Notes under the pieces: generated by a model | The model's database searches: none | What the model was told of the DNA's origin: nothing | The model's input: only the letters and a program-made list of their open reading frames with translations | Shown here: positions 8,460-17,094 of the stretch, in pieces | Layout of the letters: every line of letters starts with the position of its first letter | Position numbering within the stretch: position 1 is the stretch's first letter | Assembly (NCBI RefSeq): GCF_013149275.1 | Contig: NZ_JABGNA010000006.1 | Location: forward strand, 124,001-188,000 | Source of the DNA: Mucilaginibacter sp. SG564 | GTDB taxonomy: Bacteria > Bacteroidota > Bacteroidia > Sphingobacteriales > Sphingobacteriaceae | Direction of reading: 5' to 3' | Length of the DNA: 64,000 nt | Program-made: the position numbers and the translations under genes

Positions 8460-9320
8460 ATGTTACCCCAATTCACTATTACCCATTTCAACGCAGCGCG
8501 CAGCTTTACATTTCTTTTATTATTTCTGGTATTCGCCTTCGCATCACAGGCACAGCAGCAGCAACCGGTCAACTGGCCGGCCGGCAAATCAGGCTTTACC
8601 GCCAAACTGATGAACATTGAGGCCGCTACCAATGAGACCTTCCGTTACAACACCACCCTGCATAACGGTTCGGCAAGTGCCAGGATCTACGAACTCAGAA
8701 CCGATCTTCCTTTTGGCTGGATGATCGCTTATAAAGTGGACGGCAGCCAGGTTACTTCTATCAATATGGATGCGGGAAAAACGCAGGACATTGCCATCGA
8801 GATCAATGCCACGGCTACCGCCTCCCCGAAAAAATACAGGGTTCCAATCAAAGCCATATCCGGTTCCGATACGCTATCGCTGAACCTGGAAGCCGTAGTA
8901 AAAGGCTCCTACAGCCTGGCACTGAGCACACCAACCGGAAGATTGAGCGACGAAGTAACTTCCGGCAGCCAAAAAGAGTTGCAGCTGACCCTCAAAAATA
9001 CGGGGACATTGCCTTTGAATGATTTGCAGGTTACCGCACAATTGCCTACCGGCTGGGAATCTACCTTTGAACCCGCCAGTATCAAACAACTGGAACCTGG
9101 GAAAACCATCGATGTAAAAGCGACGGTAAAAGTACCAGACAAAACTATAGCCGGTGATTATGCCGCTAATTTTACTGCGACTAATAGCAATACCAACTCA
9201 CAGATCGCTTTCCGGCTAACTGTCAAAACATCCTTGCTTTCCGGCTGGATCGGCATTTTGGTCATCCTGCTGGCCATCGGCATCGTTTATTATCTCATTC
9301 GTAAATATGGCAGAAGATAA
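8460..9320 (+). CDS. NEW3 domain-containing membrane protein
   Basis: A signal peptide is evident (residues 1-31, ending SQAQQQQ). Two Ig-like NEW3 repeats follow: about 45-150 (ETFRYNTTLHNGSASARIYELRTDLPFGW) and 155-260 (KELQLTLKNTGTLPLNDLQVTAQLPTGWE), each with the typical LPxGW turn. A single C-terminal membrane helix (about 262-279) and basic tail RKYGRR anchor it with the Ig domains outside the cytoplasmic membrane. It lies 23 bp before an ABC ATPase and permease. NEW3 proteins with ABC-2 exporters recur in Bacteroidota, so it likely serves the transporter as an extracytoplasmic subunit (inference). Confidence 0.9.
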   Translation: MLPQFTITHFNAARSFTFLLLFLVFAFASQAQQQQPVNWPAGKSGFTAKLMNIEAATNETFRYNTTLHNGSASARIYELRTDLPFGWMIAYKVDGSQVTSINMDAGKTQDIAIEINATATASPKKYRVPIKAISGSDTLSLNLEAVVKGSYSLALSTPTGRLSDEVTSGSQKELQLTLKNTGTLPLNDLQVTAQLPTGWESTFEPASIKQLEPGKTIDVKATVKVPDKTIAGDYAANFTATNSNTNSQIAFRLTVKTSLLSGWIGILVILLAIGIVYYLIRKYGRR

Positions 9321-9343
9321 AACAGCCAATCCGTTTTTTACCA

Positions 9344-10297
9344 ATGAAAGATCCTATTATACAGTTAAAGGGTTTAACCAAGCACTATGGCACTGTTAAA
9401 GCCGTTGATGATCTGAACCTTGATATTCAGAAAGGCGAGATCTTCGGGCTGCTGGGGCCTAATGGAGCAGGCAAAACCACTACCATATTGATGATGCTCG
9501 GGCTTACCGATCCGACGAGTGGTACCGCTATGATTTGCGGGCATAATGCTACGAGCAGCCCTATCTCCGTTAAGAAAAAAGTGGGTTATATGCCCGATAG
9601 TGTTGGTTTTTATGGCAATATGACCGCGCTGGAAAATCTGTTGTATATCGGCAGGCTGAACAGCGTACCCGAAAATGAATTAAAAAAACGATCTGCCGAG
9701 GTGCTGGAAATTGTGGGCCTTGCCGCAGACCAGCATAAAAAGACTTCGGCTTTTTCCCGCGGCATGAAACAGCGGCTGGGTTTGGCCGATGTGCTGATCA
9801 AAAATCCGGACGTCATTATTCTGGATGAGCCGACACTCGGTATCGACCCCACCGGGGTTAGAGATTTCCTGGCGCTGATCAAACAGTTGAGCCGGCAGCA
9901 GGGGCTTACCGTTTTACTCTCTTCGCATCATTTACATCATGTTCAACAGGTCTGCGACCGGGTAGGGATTTTTGTGAACGGCAAATTGCTGGCACAGGGA
10001 GATATTGGCGCACTGTCCGCCCAACTGTTCGGCACCGACAGCCATGTCACTTCGATCAGGGTAGCACAAGCCGTTTCACAGCCCTGGCCGCCGGAACCGG
10101 AACTCCGGGCATGGGAAGCTGTTAGCCAGATCACCATTAGTGAAAATGAGCTGGAATTTACCAGCAACCGTAATATAACGGCGGCACTGGTTCGGTACCT
10201 GGTTGAAAAAGGCTATGACGTGATTGGCGTTAATCAAAAAAATTATGGCCTGGACGATATCTATCAAAAATATTTTGAATCTAATAGTACAAAATAA
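9344..10297 (+). CDS. ABC transporter ATP-binding protein
   Basis: A 317-aa ATPase with Walker A GPNGAGKTT (residues 39-47), signature region SRGMKQRLGLA, Walker B VIILDEPTLGIDPTG and the H-loop LLSSHH. The signature departs from LSGGQ (SRGMK), as in CcmA/NosF-like members of the ABC-2 class. The ~90 C-terminal residues after the nucleotide-binding core form the extra domain common to DrrA-type proteins. It pairs with the permease starting 7 bp downstream and the NEW3 protein upstream. The cargo cannot be told from sequence. Confidence 0.95.
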   Translation: MKDPIIQLKGLTKHYGTVKAVDDLNLDIQKGEIFGLLGPNGAGKTTTILMMLGLTDPTSGTAMICGHNATSSPISVKKKVGYMPDSVGFYGNMTALENLLYIGRLNSVPENELKKRSAEVLEIVGLAADQHKKTSAFSRGMKQRLGLADVLIKNPDVIILDEPTLGIDPTGVRDFLALIKQLSRQQGLTVLLSSHHLHHVQQVCDRVGIFVNGKLLAQGDIGALSAQLFGTDSHVTSIRVAQAVSQPWPPEPELRAWEAVSQITISENELEFTSNRNITAALVRYLVEKGYDVIGVNQKNYGLDDIYQKYFESNSTK

Positions 10298-10304
10298 ACA
10301 AGCT

Positions 10305-11273
10305 ATGAAAAGTCAATCTTCTGAACCAGGGCCTTTCGGCGTTATGGTTCACAAGGAAATAGCAGATCATATACGCAGCTGGCGCTTTGCCATACTCGTT
10401 GCACTCATCGTGCTTACTTTTATCGCCGCGATGTACGTGTCACTGGGGAATATTAAATCGGCGGTAGGCAATACCAAAGATCCCGATCATCTGTTTTTAT
10501 ACTTGAAACTATTAACCACTACCGACAATTCTATTCCGCCCTTTCATGTGTTCCTGAGTTTCCTGGCACCGCTGCTGGGCATCAGTTTAGGGTTTGACGC
10601 GGTTAACTCCGAGCAGAGCAGTGGCACCTTGACCCGCCTGATGGCGCAGCCCATCTACCGCGATAATTTGTTGCTGGCTAAATTTGTGAGCGCCCTGGTG
10701 ATCGTCAGCAGTTTGTTTTTTGCATTGGCTTTGCTGATGATCGGCGGCGGGTTAGTACTGACTGGCGTGCGCATGGAGCCGCAGGAACTGCTTCGCATAC
10801 TGGGGTTTATTGTGATCACTATTGCTTATGTGGCTTTTTGGTTGAGTTTATCTATCATGCTTTCCATCCTGTTTAAGCAAGCCGCAACTTCCGCGCTCAC
10901 GGCCATCGGGATCTGGTTGTTCTTTACGATATTTTACCAGATTGCCATTAACCTTATTGTCAAGTCCTTCTTACCTGATCCGGCTTATCTTAGCCAGGCC
11001 GAGATCATAAGTTATAACGATTTGATATTGAATCTGCAACGCATCGCCCCGAATCAGCTTTATTCGGATGCCGTTACCACGTTGTTAATGCCGTCGGTTC
11101 GCAGCCTTGGTCCTGTAACCATGGAGCAAATGGCGGGCGCTATACCGGCTCCGCTGCCGTTTAAGGAAAGTGTCATGATCGTATGGCCGCAAGTAAGCGG
11201 CTTAATGGCATCAACCGTAAGTTGTTTTGCGCTGGCTTACTTTCTTTTCATGCGGCGTGAGATACGTAGTTAA
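10305..11273 (+). CDS. ABC-2 type transporter permease (NosY-like)
   Basis: The ATG at 10305 follows the ATPase stop by 7 bp; an in-frame start at 10224 would run 74 bp into the ATPase gene and is not preferred. The 322-aa protein has six hydrophobic segments, with a long extracytoplasmic loop after the first one (about residues 45-80) and the EQSSGTLTRLMAQPIYRD motif after the second, typical of ABC-2 permeases of the NosY type. Together with the two upstream genes it makes a complete exporter cassette. Confidence 0.92.
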   Translation: MKSQSSEPGPFGVMVHKEIADHIRSWRFAILVALIVLTFIAAMYVSLGNIKSAVGNTKDPDHLFLYLKLLTTTDNSIPPFHVFLSFLAPLLGISLGFDAVNSEQSSGTLTRLMAQPIYRDNLLLAKFVSALVIVSSLFFALALLMIGGGLVLTGVRMEPQELLRILGFIVITIAYVAFWLSLSIMLSILFKQAATSALTAIGIWLFFTIFYQIAINLIVKSFLPDPAYLSQAEIISYNDLILNLQRIAPNQLYSDAVTTLLMPSVRSLGPVTMEQMAGAIPAPLPFKESVMIVWPQVSGLMASTVSCFALAYFLFMRREIRS

Positions 11274-11503
11274 TAAAACGATGATGCGCTATCTTATAAA
11301 GCTTCTTACTATCACAAATACCCACAATGGTTACTAATTGCTTTTTTCGATCTAATGTAATATTGTTACAATTGAAATTAAAAACACTATATAATGAATC
11401 ATGGTACGGCCTTTTTTGTGATGTTAAAATTGTTAGCGTTTGCAATATTCCGCATCTTCGTAAAGTAAGATTTGCAAATAAAAGTACTCTACATCAAAAA
11501 AAG
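11274..11503. other. AT-rich intergenic region upstream of the first repeat copy
   Basis: No convincing gene is seen between the ABC permease stop and the repeat element. The short open frames here lack start context and similarity. TTTG-containing blocks at 11448 and 11471 (GCGTTTGC, AAGATTTGC) are possible -7 elements for the downstream RNA; the second occurs in nearly the same form before the second repeat copy (28611). Confidence 0.4.
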
Positions 11504-11680
11504 GGTTGGTAATTCGGTGCGTAGTCGTTTTAAACCACATAAAGCACTATGAGTCAATTGGTTAAGAATTGTGTTCGATTCTCCTTTGGGCTACAAAATT
11601 ACCCACCTTGGGAATAAGGTGGGTAAGAATTTAAAGAAAACTATTACTAAAGCCTGCAGGTAAATATCTGGGGCTTTTTT
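11504..11680 (+). ncRNA. Putative small RNA, copy 1 of a three-member tRNA-like family
   Basis: The element runs from 11504 to 11594 and matches two others in this window (28640-28731 and 46114-46203). All share the 5' block GTAATTCGGTGCGTAG, a middle part containing CATAAA and AGTCA, and a 3' block of the form GTTCGATTC...GGGCTAC, which looks like the T-loop and acceptor end of a tRNA. Here it is followed by a 10-bp hairpin (11600-11609 with 11616-11625) without a T tract, and then by a second hairpin AAAGCC/GGCTTT ending in T (11649-11680). No open reading frame is shared between copies, so an RNA is the better reading. The copy is the most diverged of the three in its 3' block (CTCCTTTGGGCTAC). 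Confidence 0.5.
11649..11680 (+). terminator. Terminator-like hairpin behind repeat copy 1
   Basis: AAAGCC (11649-11654) pairs with GGCTTT (11672-11677); CAG/CTG adds an inner stem; TTTTTT runs from 11675. Confidence 0.7.
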
Positions 11681-11711
11681 GTTTCTTTGAACTTCCAATA
11701 AAACTTTATCT

Positions 11712-12299
11712 GTGCCAAGAAGTAATTCAACTATCATTTTGTGTCTGTTATCAATAGTTATTTTATTTAATAGCTGTTCGCTTGGTGTAAAAAAGTTCAC
11801 AAAGGATCAATTGAAATGGTTTCAGCCTTATACAAAAACCGATTCGATTGTCTTTATTTCTGAAAAAAATGAAATAGACACGATTGTTTTTTTTAAAACA
11901 GCATTAACCAGAGATACCGTTCGGAATTTTATAGAGTTAGGTTACTACAGCACTATTTACTTAAGTGTGCCTTATTTGTTTACTCCAGGAAGCTATCATC
12001 AATCGGCGTTAATGGGTGATGGGAAAAAGCGATATGATCAGAATTTATTTAATCTGTCTCAAAATTCTAAAAATTATATTCAATTCGAGATAACTTTTAT
12101 AGGTACAATATTCAACGGAAAAGAATTAAACAATGTCGATAAGATAGCTGAGAATCTTTATTATTTCGATAGCAAAAAGGCAACTTATTCAGGTATGAAT
12201 GTTGAAAAGGGAATCAACGATTTTACCTTTGATACACGGATTGGGATATTGAAATATACCGATAAAAGAAATGTACAATGGCGACGAGCAAAGAAATAA
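11712..12299 (+). CDS. Hypothetical AT-rich lipoprotein, 195 aa
   Basis: The only plausible start is GTG at 11712, giving MPRSNSTIILCLLSIVILFNSC: a lipoprotein signal with Cys at residue 22. The remainder is a soluble, probably beta-rich domain (DSIVFISEKNEIDTIVFFKT, YYSTIYLSVPYLF, YIQFEITFIGTIF) that I cannot assign. Base composition is clearly more AT-rich than the surrounding genes (many AAT, TTT and ATT codons), which fits recent acquisition. It lies directly behind the first small-RNA-like repeat and its terminator. Confidence 0.7.
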   Translation: MPRSNSTIILCLLSIVILFNSCSLGVKKFTKDQLKWFQPYTKTDSIVFISEKNEIDTIVFFKTALTRDTVRNFIELGYYSTIYLSVPYLFTPGSYHQSALMGDGKKRYDQNLFNLSQNSKNYIQFEITFIGTIFNGKELNNVDKIAENLYYFDSKKATYSGMNVEKGINDFTFDTRIGILKYTDKRNVQWRRAKK

Positions 12300-12811
12300 T
12301 TCAGGTAATTATTTTTGATTTTTAAACCTCAGATTATTGCGTCGAACACCCACGAAAACTGACACACAGAAAGCAAGCTTTAAACGCTATACAGACGGGC
12401 CATAATCTTCTCCCATTTTCGAAATCAGCAATAGATCACTCTCAAAGGTGTTGTTATTAGATATACTCTCGGCTACAGAATGGGATTTCATTCCCGACGG
12501 GTAAGGCATCCTCAGTTTCAAGGATGCCTTTTTATTTGGCTCTCGATAAGTTACATCTGAACACTTCTCCGATAAAAGGTGTTCTAAACCTACCATCAAA
12601 ATAAGTAAGATTATGTTTGAACACCCCCTTCACTAAATTTGTAACGACTGTAGATACCGCTACAGCACTGATTAAACAAAAGATAGTTTTTTATTTTGCA
12701 TCCGCAATCTATATTATAATAAACCTTACACCTAATCCATAAACGTTTTCCCTCCGAATTCGTTTGTAAAATCCAGAAACCTCTATAGTTTGATTTTACT
12801 ACTTTTGAAAA
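12300..12811. other. Intergenic region with tRNA-like fragment and hairpins
   Basis: No gene is supported. Besides the tRNA-like fragment and terminator listed separately (12481-12533), the region holds an inverted repeat GAACAC/GTGTTC (about 12557-12582) and an AT-rich stretch before the AraC gene that should hold its promoter. Confidence 0.4.
12481..12533 (+). terminator. Terminator preceded by a tRNA 3'-end-like fragment
   Basis: AAGGCATCC (12503-12511) pairs perfectly with GGATGCCTT (12522-12530), followed by TTTT: a good intrinsic terminator, although no gene ends just before it. Directly upstream, 12481-12503 reads TTTCATTCCCGACGGGTAA, which resembles the 3' block of the three repeat copies (TTCAATTCCCTACGGGCTAC in the third). 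The 5' block of the repeat family is absent. It may be a decayed fourth copy. Confidence 0.55.
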
Positions 12812-13690
12812 ATGGGCGCAGTAATTATGAACGAGATACCCGGACTGGATCTGGGCGATTTAAAGCTTCATGGCTTCAAAGTTCACCAGGTGCCTGACAC
12901 GGTAAACATACCTGTTTCTGCGGGCCGGCGTGACTTTTACAAGATGGGTCTGGTAGACGGCAACATGATCGTTCGTTATGGTGATCGTGTCGTTGAACTG
13001 GACCAGCCGGTGCTCTTTTTTGTCAACCCGAGAGTACCTCATGCCGTTTTACGCAGGTCTAAAAGAACGACAGGCTATGCCTGCCTTTTTACCGAAAATT
13101 TTATTTCAGGACGGGATCGTACGGATGTCCTGAAAAACTCTCCACTGTTTCAGGCAGGTGATTCGCCGGTCATCCCTTTAAATGATGAGCAGGTCATTTT
13201 CATCAGCGGCATATTTCAAAAAATGCTGGCCGTACATGATGGCGATTACTATTATAAGGCAGAACTCATCCGTAACTGTATTGTACTCATACTGCATGAA
13301 GCTTTAAGAATACAACCTTCCCAAAATGCGCCGCAGTTCAAAAATGCCGCGGCCAGGTTAACTCATCAGTTTACCGATCTGCTGGAAAGGCAGTTTCCGA
13401 TAGAACGTGCCGGCGAGGTATTAAGCCTAAGGAATGCTCAGGATTATGCAATGCGATTATCGGTACATGTGAATTATCTTAACCGGTCTGTAAAGGAAGT
13501 AACCGGTAAACCGACCACTGTTCATATCGCTGAACGTATAATAGCTGAAGCCAAAGCCCTTTTGCAGCACACTGACTGGAGCGTGGCGGAGATCGCATAC
13601 GCGCTGGGTTTCGAATATCCCACCTACTTTAACAATTACTTCAAACGCATAACCGGCATAACACCGAAAACTGTCCGGGATAAAGTTTGA
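12812..13690 (+). CDS. AraC family transcriptional regulator
   Basis: A 292-aa protein with an N-terminal cupin-like sensor part (residues ~20-130, FYKMGLVDGNMIVRYGDRVVELDQPVLFFVNPRVPHAV) and a C-terminal double helix-turn-helix (~190-290; DWSVAEIAYALGFEYPTYF...YFKRITGITPKTVRDKV). An alternative start at 12827 removes five residues. It precedes the NAD(P)-dependent epimerase by 86 bp in the same direction and probably controls it or the nearby monooxygenase (inference from position). Confidence 0.92.
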   Translation: MGAVIMNEIPGLDLGDLKLHGFKVHQVPDTVNIPVSAGRRDFYKMGLVDGNMIVRYGDRVVELDQPVLFFVNPRVPHAVLRRSKRTTGYACLFTENFISGRDRTDVLKNSPLFQAGDSPVIPLNDEQVIFISGIFQKMLAVHDGDYYYKAELIRNCIVLILHEALRIQPSQNAPQFKNAAARLTHQFTDLLERQFPIERAGEVLSLRNAQDYAMRLSVHVNYLNRSVKEVTGKPTTVHIAERIIAEAKALLQHTDWSVAEIAYALGFEYPTYFNNYFKRITGITPKTVRDKV

Positions 13691-13776
13691 AAATTATACT
13701 TTTCGGTTTGATTCTCTTTACATTCAAACTGCTGTAACCACTGACCTTTGTTTCGTAAAATTTAATAAATCATACC

Positions 13777-14634
13777 ATGAAAATTTTAGTTACAGGGGCA
13801 ACAGGAAAAGTGGGCAGCCGGTTGGTGCCACGCCTGTTAGCCAAAGGTTATAAAGTCCGGATTTTAGTAAGGGATGCCGCAAAGGCCGAAGATCTGGCAG
13901 CGCTTGGCGCTGAGGTGGCTACCGGCGACCTGTTCGATGCGACCACTTTACCGGCCGCCGTGGAAGGTGTTGAAGCTGTCATCCACCTGGCCGCGTTATT
14001 CAGAACGTTCACCGATAATGAAGGCATTATCAAAACCAACCATGCAGGAACTATAGCCCTGGCCGATGCGTCAATTGATGCGAATGTCAAACGCTTCATT
14101 TTTGTGAGTACCGGCAACGTATACGGTTCGGGCTACGGGCACCCGGCCCGGGAGGATGACTTCGTCAACATTAATGACCCGAGGGCATATTCTTCAAGTA
14201 AGGCCGCTGCCGAACAGGAACTTTTGGAGCTGCACAAAACGAAGAATCTTGACGTAAGAGTACTTCGTTTGGGTTTTGTGTATGGTGATCAAGATCCGCA
14301 TATTCCCGAAATCATGCCGTTGCTAAAGAAAATGAAACGCCATTCCGGTTCGCGCATGCATATGGTACATCATTTGGATGTCGCCCAGGCATTGATCTTA
14401 TTGCTTCAGCAAAACGGCCTGGACGGTGAGGTCTTTAACATCTGCGATGATGCTCCAATTACCTTGTACGAACTTGCTGAATCTGTTGGTGCAGTTGACG
14501 TATTTCATGAGGATGAAGGGCCGCTCAATGACCCGTTCGAGGGTATCCTTGATACCAATAAACTTAGAAAAGTGACTGGTTTTCGCCCATTAGTCCCCAG
14601 CTTCTATGTGGCCAGGGATTTGGACATACTTTAA
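13777..14634 (+). CDS. NAD(P)-dependent epimerase/dehydratase (extended SDR)
   Basis: The 285-aa protein starts with the Rossmann motif [12 protein letters not shown] (residues 7-18), has VIHLAALF after the fourth strand, FVSTGNVYG with the catalytic Ser/Thr, and YSSSKAAAE with the catalytic Tyr and Lys (about residues 136-140). This is the extended or atypical SDR fold of sugar-nucleotide epimerases and related reductases. The real substrate is not visible. It is the partner of the AraC gene upstream and ends facing the Tet(X)-like gene, with a shared hairpin between. Confidence 0.92.
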   Translation: MKILVTGATGKVGSRLVPRLLAKGYKVRILVRDAAKAEDLAALGAEVATGDLFDATTLPAAVEGVEAVIHLAALFRTFTDNEGIIKTNHAGTIALADASIDANVKRFIFVSTGNVYGSGYGHPAREDDFVNINDPRAYSSSKAAAEQELLELHKTKNLDVRVLRLGFVYGDQDPHIPEIMPLLKKMKRHSGSRMHMVHHLDVAQALILLLQQNGLDGEVFNICDDAPITLYELAESVGAVDVFHEDEGPLNDPFEGILDTNKLRKVTGFRPLVPSFYVARDLDIL

Positions 14635-14652
14635 GTTACTTTCATGAATGCA

Positions 14653-14685
14653 AATCATCCTTGCCCTGATTCGGCAGGGATGATT
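14653..14685. terminator. Bidirectional hairpin between convergent epimerase and monooxygenase genes
   Basis: AATCATCCTTGCC (14653-14665) pairs with GGCAGGGATGATT (14673-14685) with one G-T pair and a 7-nt loop. No T tract follows on either strand, but the place between two convergent genes fits a shared transcript end. Confidence 0.6.
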
Positions 14686-14707
14686 CGGGAAATCAATTTG
14701 ATGTGTT

Positions 14708-15877
14708 TTAGCTAAGCATTTTAATCAGATCCAGCACGGATTCTTCCGTCGGCGCGGCAAAGTCACTTATGCCATCGATCGTTTCTTTACAAAGCGGAGC
14801 AGCCCTGTCAAACATGATCTTTTCGTAAGCTGCAATTGCGTCGATAAGGTTGTTAAGATTTATATCGGTCAAACAATCCGACAGATCTAAGGCATCCAGC
14901 ATGGCCAGGTTAACGCCCTCGCCGTTAGGTGGCATCAGATGAGCAGCATCGCCAATAAGGGTAATATTATTTTTTGCCTCCCATCTATTTTCCAAAGGAA
15001 AGTAATTCAGCGGCCGGGGAACAAAATGGGTGCAAGCTTTAAATAATGTAAAAAATATAGGGTTCCAACCTTCATAATGATTGATCAGGTAGTCTTGCAC
15101 ATCTTGAGGGTTACTGAAATCAATGCCGCTGGTTTTGACCCAGTTTTCCGGGAGCAATGATGCAGCGTAAAAAGTTAAGCCGCCGTCGCCACGCGGTTGT
15201 GCGGCTATGGTTGCTCCGTTCCCCATGGCCATCAGGTTTGCTTGGTTAACTAACTGGTAGAATTCCGGACAAGCTGTTTCCGGATGGTCTATTTCGCCCT
15301 GAATGATCGTCGCACCGGAATATAGTGCTTTTACGTTAGTGAGGTAAGGCCGGACCAGGGAGCGGTAACCGTCTGATCCGATAACAATATCTGCTGTAGC
15401 GGTTGTTCCGTTCTTAAATTGCAATTCCCACTGATGGTCAACCCCCTTCATGCTCACGAACTGGCTGTCCCATATAACGGTGCCGGGCAGCAAGCCGTCG
15501 ATTAACAAATCCCTCAGCGCCCCTCTGTCTATTTCAGGCCTGAAATGCGGATTGCCAAACTGTGGTTCGCCGACCTGGTTACCTTCATCTAACAAAATAT
15601 TACCTTTTGGATCAAGCAAGCGGTATTTATCCGCACCCGCCATGTAATTTGCTTTGAATGCCTCCATTAGCCCCGTTGCTTCCATGGCTTTCAACCCGGA
15701 GTCGAAATGCAGGTCGACAATTGCGCCCTGTACGCGCGCTGCCTGACTGTGATCCCGTTCATAAACTTTAACCTGCGCACCTTGTTGCTGTAAAAGCCTG
15801 GCAAGCGTCAGGCCACCCGGGCCACCACCAACTATAGCAATATTTTTATGAAGTAAAAGTTCCGGTGTTTGTATCAT
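14708..15877 (-). CDS. FAD-dependent monooxygenase, Tet(X)-like
   Basis: A 389-aa class A flavin monooxygenase. Motifs: GGGPGGLTLARLLQQ (FAD binding, about residues 17-31), VYERD at the end of the second strand, RGALRDLL, TVIWD, the DG motif VIGSDGYRS, and GDAAHLMPP (about residue 315). From memory of the Tet(X) protein several stretches match in order (NVAIIGGGP, EINRNDLR, DTVIWD, ETADLVI, IGDAAHLMPP), so the nearest well-known relative is the tetracycline-hydroxylating enzyme family. The loop after MPP is one residue shorter (NGEGVN against FAGQGVN). Tetracycline inactivation is possible but unproven; many such soil homologues act on other substrates. A divergent AraC-type regulator gene lies upstream in the same orientation. 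Confidence 0.9.
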   Translation of the reverse strand: MIQTPELLLHKNIAIVGGGPGGLTLARLLQQQGAQVKVYERDHSQAARVQGAIVDLHFDSGLKAMEATGLMEAFKANYMAGADKYRLLDPKGNILLDEGNQVGEPQFGNPHFRPEIDRGALRDLLIDGLLPGTVIWDSQFVSMKGVDHQWELQFKNGTTATADIVIGSDGYRSLVRPYLTNVKALYSGATIIQGEIDHPETACPEFYQLVNQANLMAMGNGATIAAQPRGDGGLTFYAASLLPENWVKTSGIDFSNPQDVQDYLINHYEGWNPIFFTLFKACTHFVPRPLNYFPLENRWEAKNNITLIGDAAHLMPPNGEGVNLAMLDALDLSDCLTDINLNNLIDAIAAYEKIMFDRAAPLCKETIDGISDFAAPTEESVLDLIKMLS

Positions 15878-15956
15878 TCCCCTTGTCTATTTTTATGAGC
15901 ACAAAGGAACGCCGGAAATTAAGTGCATACAATGACAGGATGCCGTAAGTTTAGGA

Positions 15957-16814
15957 CTATTCGCGGTTTTTGTCCCGGAAAGCAATGGGCGTCATGCTCA
16001 CAACCTTATTGAACAACCGTGTAAAATAGGAATAGTCATCGTAGCCCAGTTCGCCGGCAATCTCTTTTACAGATTTGCCCGAATGATAAAGCAAGCGTTT
16101 CGCCTCCAGCACCACACGCTGCCGAATATGGGAAGAAACGGACTTTCCGGTAGCAGCCTTCACGCATTCATTCAGGTATGAGGGGGATAAATTCATCTGA
16201 GCGGCATATTCGGATGGCTTTTTAGTCGACTTATAATGTTTTTCCAACGCGGTTTTAAATTCCCTGGTTATATCCTCAAATCGGGCATGATGTTCAGATG
16301 GTTTGGATAATGCAAGGTAATGCGAAATGATCTGGGTAACCAACGTATTAACGCTTTCCTTTAAAATGGAATGGTAAAGCACCTCTGTTTTCTGTTCAGA
16401 CAGTTTGATACATAATGCTACAGTTTCCGTCAGGACGGCAAGTGTTTCCTGTGTAACCGCCATTACTTGCACCGGTGCAAGTCCTTCCAGCAGGCTTAAA
16501 TATTCCGGGCGTAGGTTTTCCTCCGTGATGATCCAGGTACTGATCATTGCATCTTCAAATGCTATAACCCTGTGAACCTGATGAGGGTGGAGAAAGATAA
16601 CAGCCGTTGCCTCGATATGATGCGTTTGGAAATCAATTTCGATGATGGTTTTTCCTTTTTCCTGGATGATGAAAGTATAACCGCCATCCCGATGAGAACG
16701 TTCGACTTGTTCGGAATTGGGTGAACCGTTAAATGACTCCCGCATCATCATAATCCCCCGGCAGCTTTCTTGGGGCAATTTATTTACAGGAATATGATTA
16801 GTTTTCTTGCTCAT
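15957..16814 (-). CDS. AraC family transcriptional regulator
   Basis: 285 aa: cupin-like N-terminal sensor (residues ~30-110, GYTFIIQEKGKTIIEIDFQTHHIEATAVIFLHPHQVHRV) and C-terminal AraC DNA-binding domain (~185-283; MNLSPSYLNECVKAATGKSV...SVKEIAGELGYDDYSYFTRLFNKVVSMTP). It lies 79 bp upstream of the Tet(X)-like gene in the same direction and is its likely regulator. Confidence 0.93.
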   Translation of the reverse strand: MSKKTNHIPVNKLPQESCRGIMMMRESFNGSPNSEQVERSHRDGGYTFIIQEKGKTIIEIDFQTHHIEATAVIFLHPHQVHRVIAFEDAMISTWIITEENLRPEYLSLLEGLAPVQVMAVTQETLAVLTETVALCIKLSEQKTEVLYHSILKESVNTLVTQIISHYLALSKPSEHHARFEDITREFKTALEKHYKSTKKPSEYAAQMNLSPSYLNECVKAATGKSVSSHIRQRVVLEAKRLLYHSGKSVKEIAGELGYDDYSYFTRLFNKVVSMTPIAFRDKNRE

Positions 16815-17029
16815 TGTCGAAATAGTAAAGATAGCTGTCTGAACGGACCCGGTTTCGCCGGCAGAAAAAAATATTGTTGATGTTTTAGTTTCTTACATCG
16901 TCAAATGCTCCAGGGACGCCTGAATTCTGCTACAGTTCAAGCCCGGACCGCCTTGATCGTGAACATTTTGAAATCTTTGTTCAATTGAGCCAATAACTGC
17001 CTGCAACCCTGCGTCGTGACTTTATTCTG

Positions 17030-17065
17030 TATTGGAATATGCAGGCTGAAAACCTCATTCCAATA
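17030..17065. repeat. Inverted repeat downstream of the AraC/SDR transcript
   Basis: TATTGGAAT (17030-17038) and ATTCCAATA (17057-17065) are perfect inverted copies around an 18-nt loop, 29 bp past the stop of the minus-strand AraC gene. It may form a transcript-end hairpin; there is no T tract. Confidence 0.45.
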
Positions 17066-17094
17066 AGAGGGTCCTCAATTATACTGCCCGACCT

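Noticed and set aside
11327..11512. 61-codon plus-strand open frame before repeat copy 1
   Set aside because: Runs into the conserved RNA-like element and is not shared by the other copies.
12387..12599. 70-codon minus-strand open frame
   Set aside because: Covers the terminator and tRNA-like fragment; no supporting signal.
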